From positions 143,390-207,389 of the forward strand of contig CBDFKU010000017.1 in assembly GCA_965248975.1 (NCBI GenBank): a stretch of 64,000 nt of DNA. Direction: 5' to 3'. The notes beneath the pieces are model-generated. The model saw only the letters and a program-made list of their open reading frames with translations, searched no databases and was not told the DNA's origin. The position numbers and the translations under genes were made by a program. The DNA comes from CBDFKU01 sp965248975. Its GTDB lineage: Bacteria > Chloroflexota > Dehalococcoidia > Lucifugimonadales > JAGWBF01. Positions 63,625-64,000 of this stretch are shown one piece after another (the stretch's first letter is position 1; each line of letters begins with the position of its first letter).

Positions 63625-64000
63625 CCTTCCACCATCTTCTTGGCTGCGAATACCCCGCCCAGGGAAACGATGACGACGGGGACCAGCGCCATGGCTATGG
63701 GCACGTCGAACCACAGGGGCCCCGACACGCCCCACACCAGGATGAACACCAGGGCCCCGACCATCAGGCCGCTGGCTCCCCAGCCCCCGCCGGACACCGC
63801 CCAGGCCGCCGCGCCCGCCAGCACCAGCGCCGCCGTAAACAGCAGCGGGATGATGTAGTCCCTCCCCGAGGTTCCCTCGAACCCGGCCGGCGCCATTATG
63901 GTGGTCATCAGTTGGCCCACCCCCAGGACATCCCTGTTCGTCGGCGTGGATGGTATGCTGGTGGGCGCCGGGTAGTCATAGCGCGGGAACGTGACGACCC
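63621..64000 (-). CDS. Unknown membrane protein, N terminus beyond the window
   Basis: The frame is open to the right edge, so the start is not seen. The visible part reads VTFPRYDYPAPTSIPS, then FEGTSGRDYIIPLLFTAALVLAGAAAWAV, then two further helices (GLMVGALVFILVWGVSG; PIAMALVPVVIVSLGGVFAAKKM). An internal start at MTTIMAPAG (63908) is possible. Its stop overlaps the next gene's ATG. Unrecognised. Confidence 0.55.
   Translation of the reverse strand, partial: VVTFPRYDYPAPTSIPSTPTNRDVLGVGQLMTTIMAPAGFEGTSGRDYIIPLLFTAALVLAGAAAWAVSGGGWGASGLMVGALVFILVWGVSGPLWFDVPIAMALVPVVIVSLGGVFAAKKMVEG

Larger units (their letters stand above)
52479..64000. mobile_element. Integrated element of unknown type, right end outside window
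   Basis: Starts at tRNA-Gly and contains a tyrosine integrase on plus, followed by a run of minus-strand genes all pointing toward it. Most encode membrane proteins, with one ParB-domain protein and one giant repeat protein. No relaxase, coupling protein, portal, terminase, capsid or replication gene is recognised in the visible part. At least 11.5 kb. It may be a virus, satellite or secretion-type element; the missing part would decide. Confidence 0.75.

Noticed and set aside
52479..64000. Integrative conjugative element call
   Set aside because: No relaxase, coupling protein or VirB4-type ATPase is visible; small membrane proteins alone do not justify it.

Overview
The window is a high-GC bacterial chromosome segment. 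Gene content points to a deep-branching, non-Proteobacterial lineage. It has menaquinone synthesis by the futalosine route (mqnA/C/D/E), LLM-class (probably F420-dependent) oxidoreductases, a DUF4349 lipoprotein, a SARP regulator, a sortase, and dnaG next to rpoD. A member of Chloroflexota (Dehalococcoidia or SAR202-like) is the best guess. This is inference from gene content, not a phylogeny.

1-45.2 kb is ordinary core genome, mostly short operons. Information processing: dnaG-rpoD, holB-ricT-like, uvrA, endonuclease V, and prfB with its +1 recoding site. Lipids and nucleotides: cmk-plsC and a PAP2 phosphatase. Lysine: lysA. Menaquinone: mqnE-mqnA-mqnC plus two small unknown genes, with convergent mqnD. 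Riboflavin: ribD-ribE-ribBA. Envelope and stress: ECF sigma, anti-sigma and SIMPL lipoprotein, plus a pentapeptide-repeat protein beside an ion channel. Acyl-CoA or side-chain metabolism: a thiolase-like protein with a DUF35 partner. Several otherwise well-conserved genes carry single-base frameshifts, nearly always one base short at a run of the same base. That pattern suggests consensus errors rather than biology.

45.2-52.4 kb is a scrambled zone. It holds a HEAT-repeat fragment abutting a class III cyclase/NACHT fragment in the opposite orientation, an IS630-family element, and a CSLREA/beta-helix surface protein split by an IS1182-family element. A second, apparently identical copy of that IS sits at 22.0-24.0 kb inside a small membrane-protein gene. 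Removing either copy restores the interrupted reading frame exactly.

52.4-64 kb (running off the right edge) is an integrated element at the 3' end of a tRNA-Gly(CCC) gene. A tyrosine integrase is followed by about 13 genes, all on the minus strand and pointing toward it. Ten are small or medium proteins with transmembrane segments. The others are a four-cysteine-pair zinc-ribbon protein, a ParB-domain protein, and a ~1,193-residue acidic, repeat-built protein. I recognise no relaxase, packaging ATPase, capsid or replication gene in the visible part. This island is the best candidate for an undescribed system, possibly a membrane-associated virus or secretion/appendage element.
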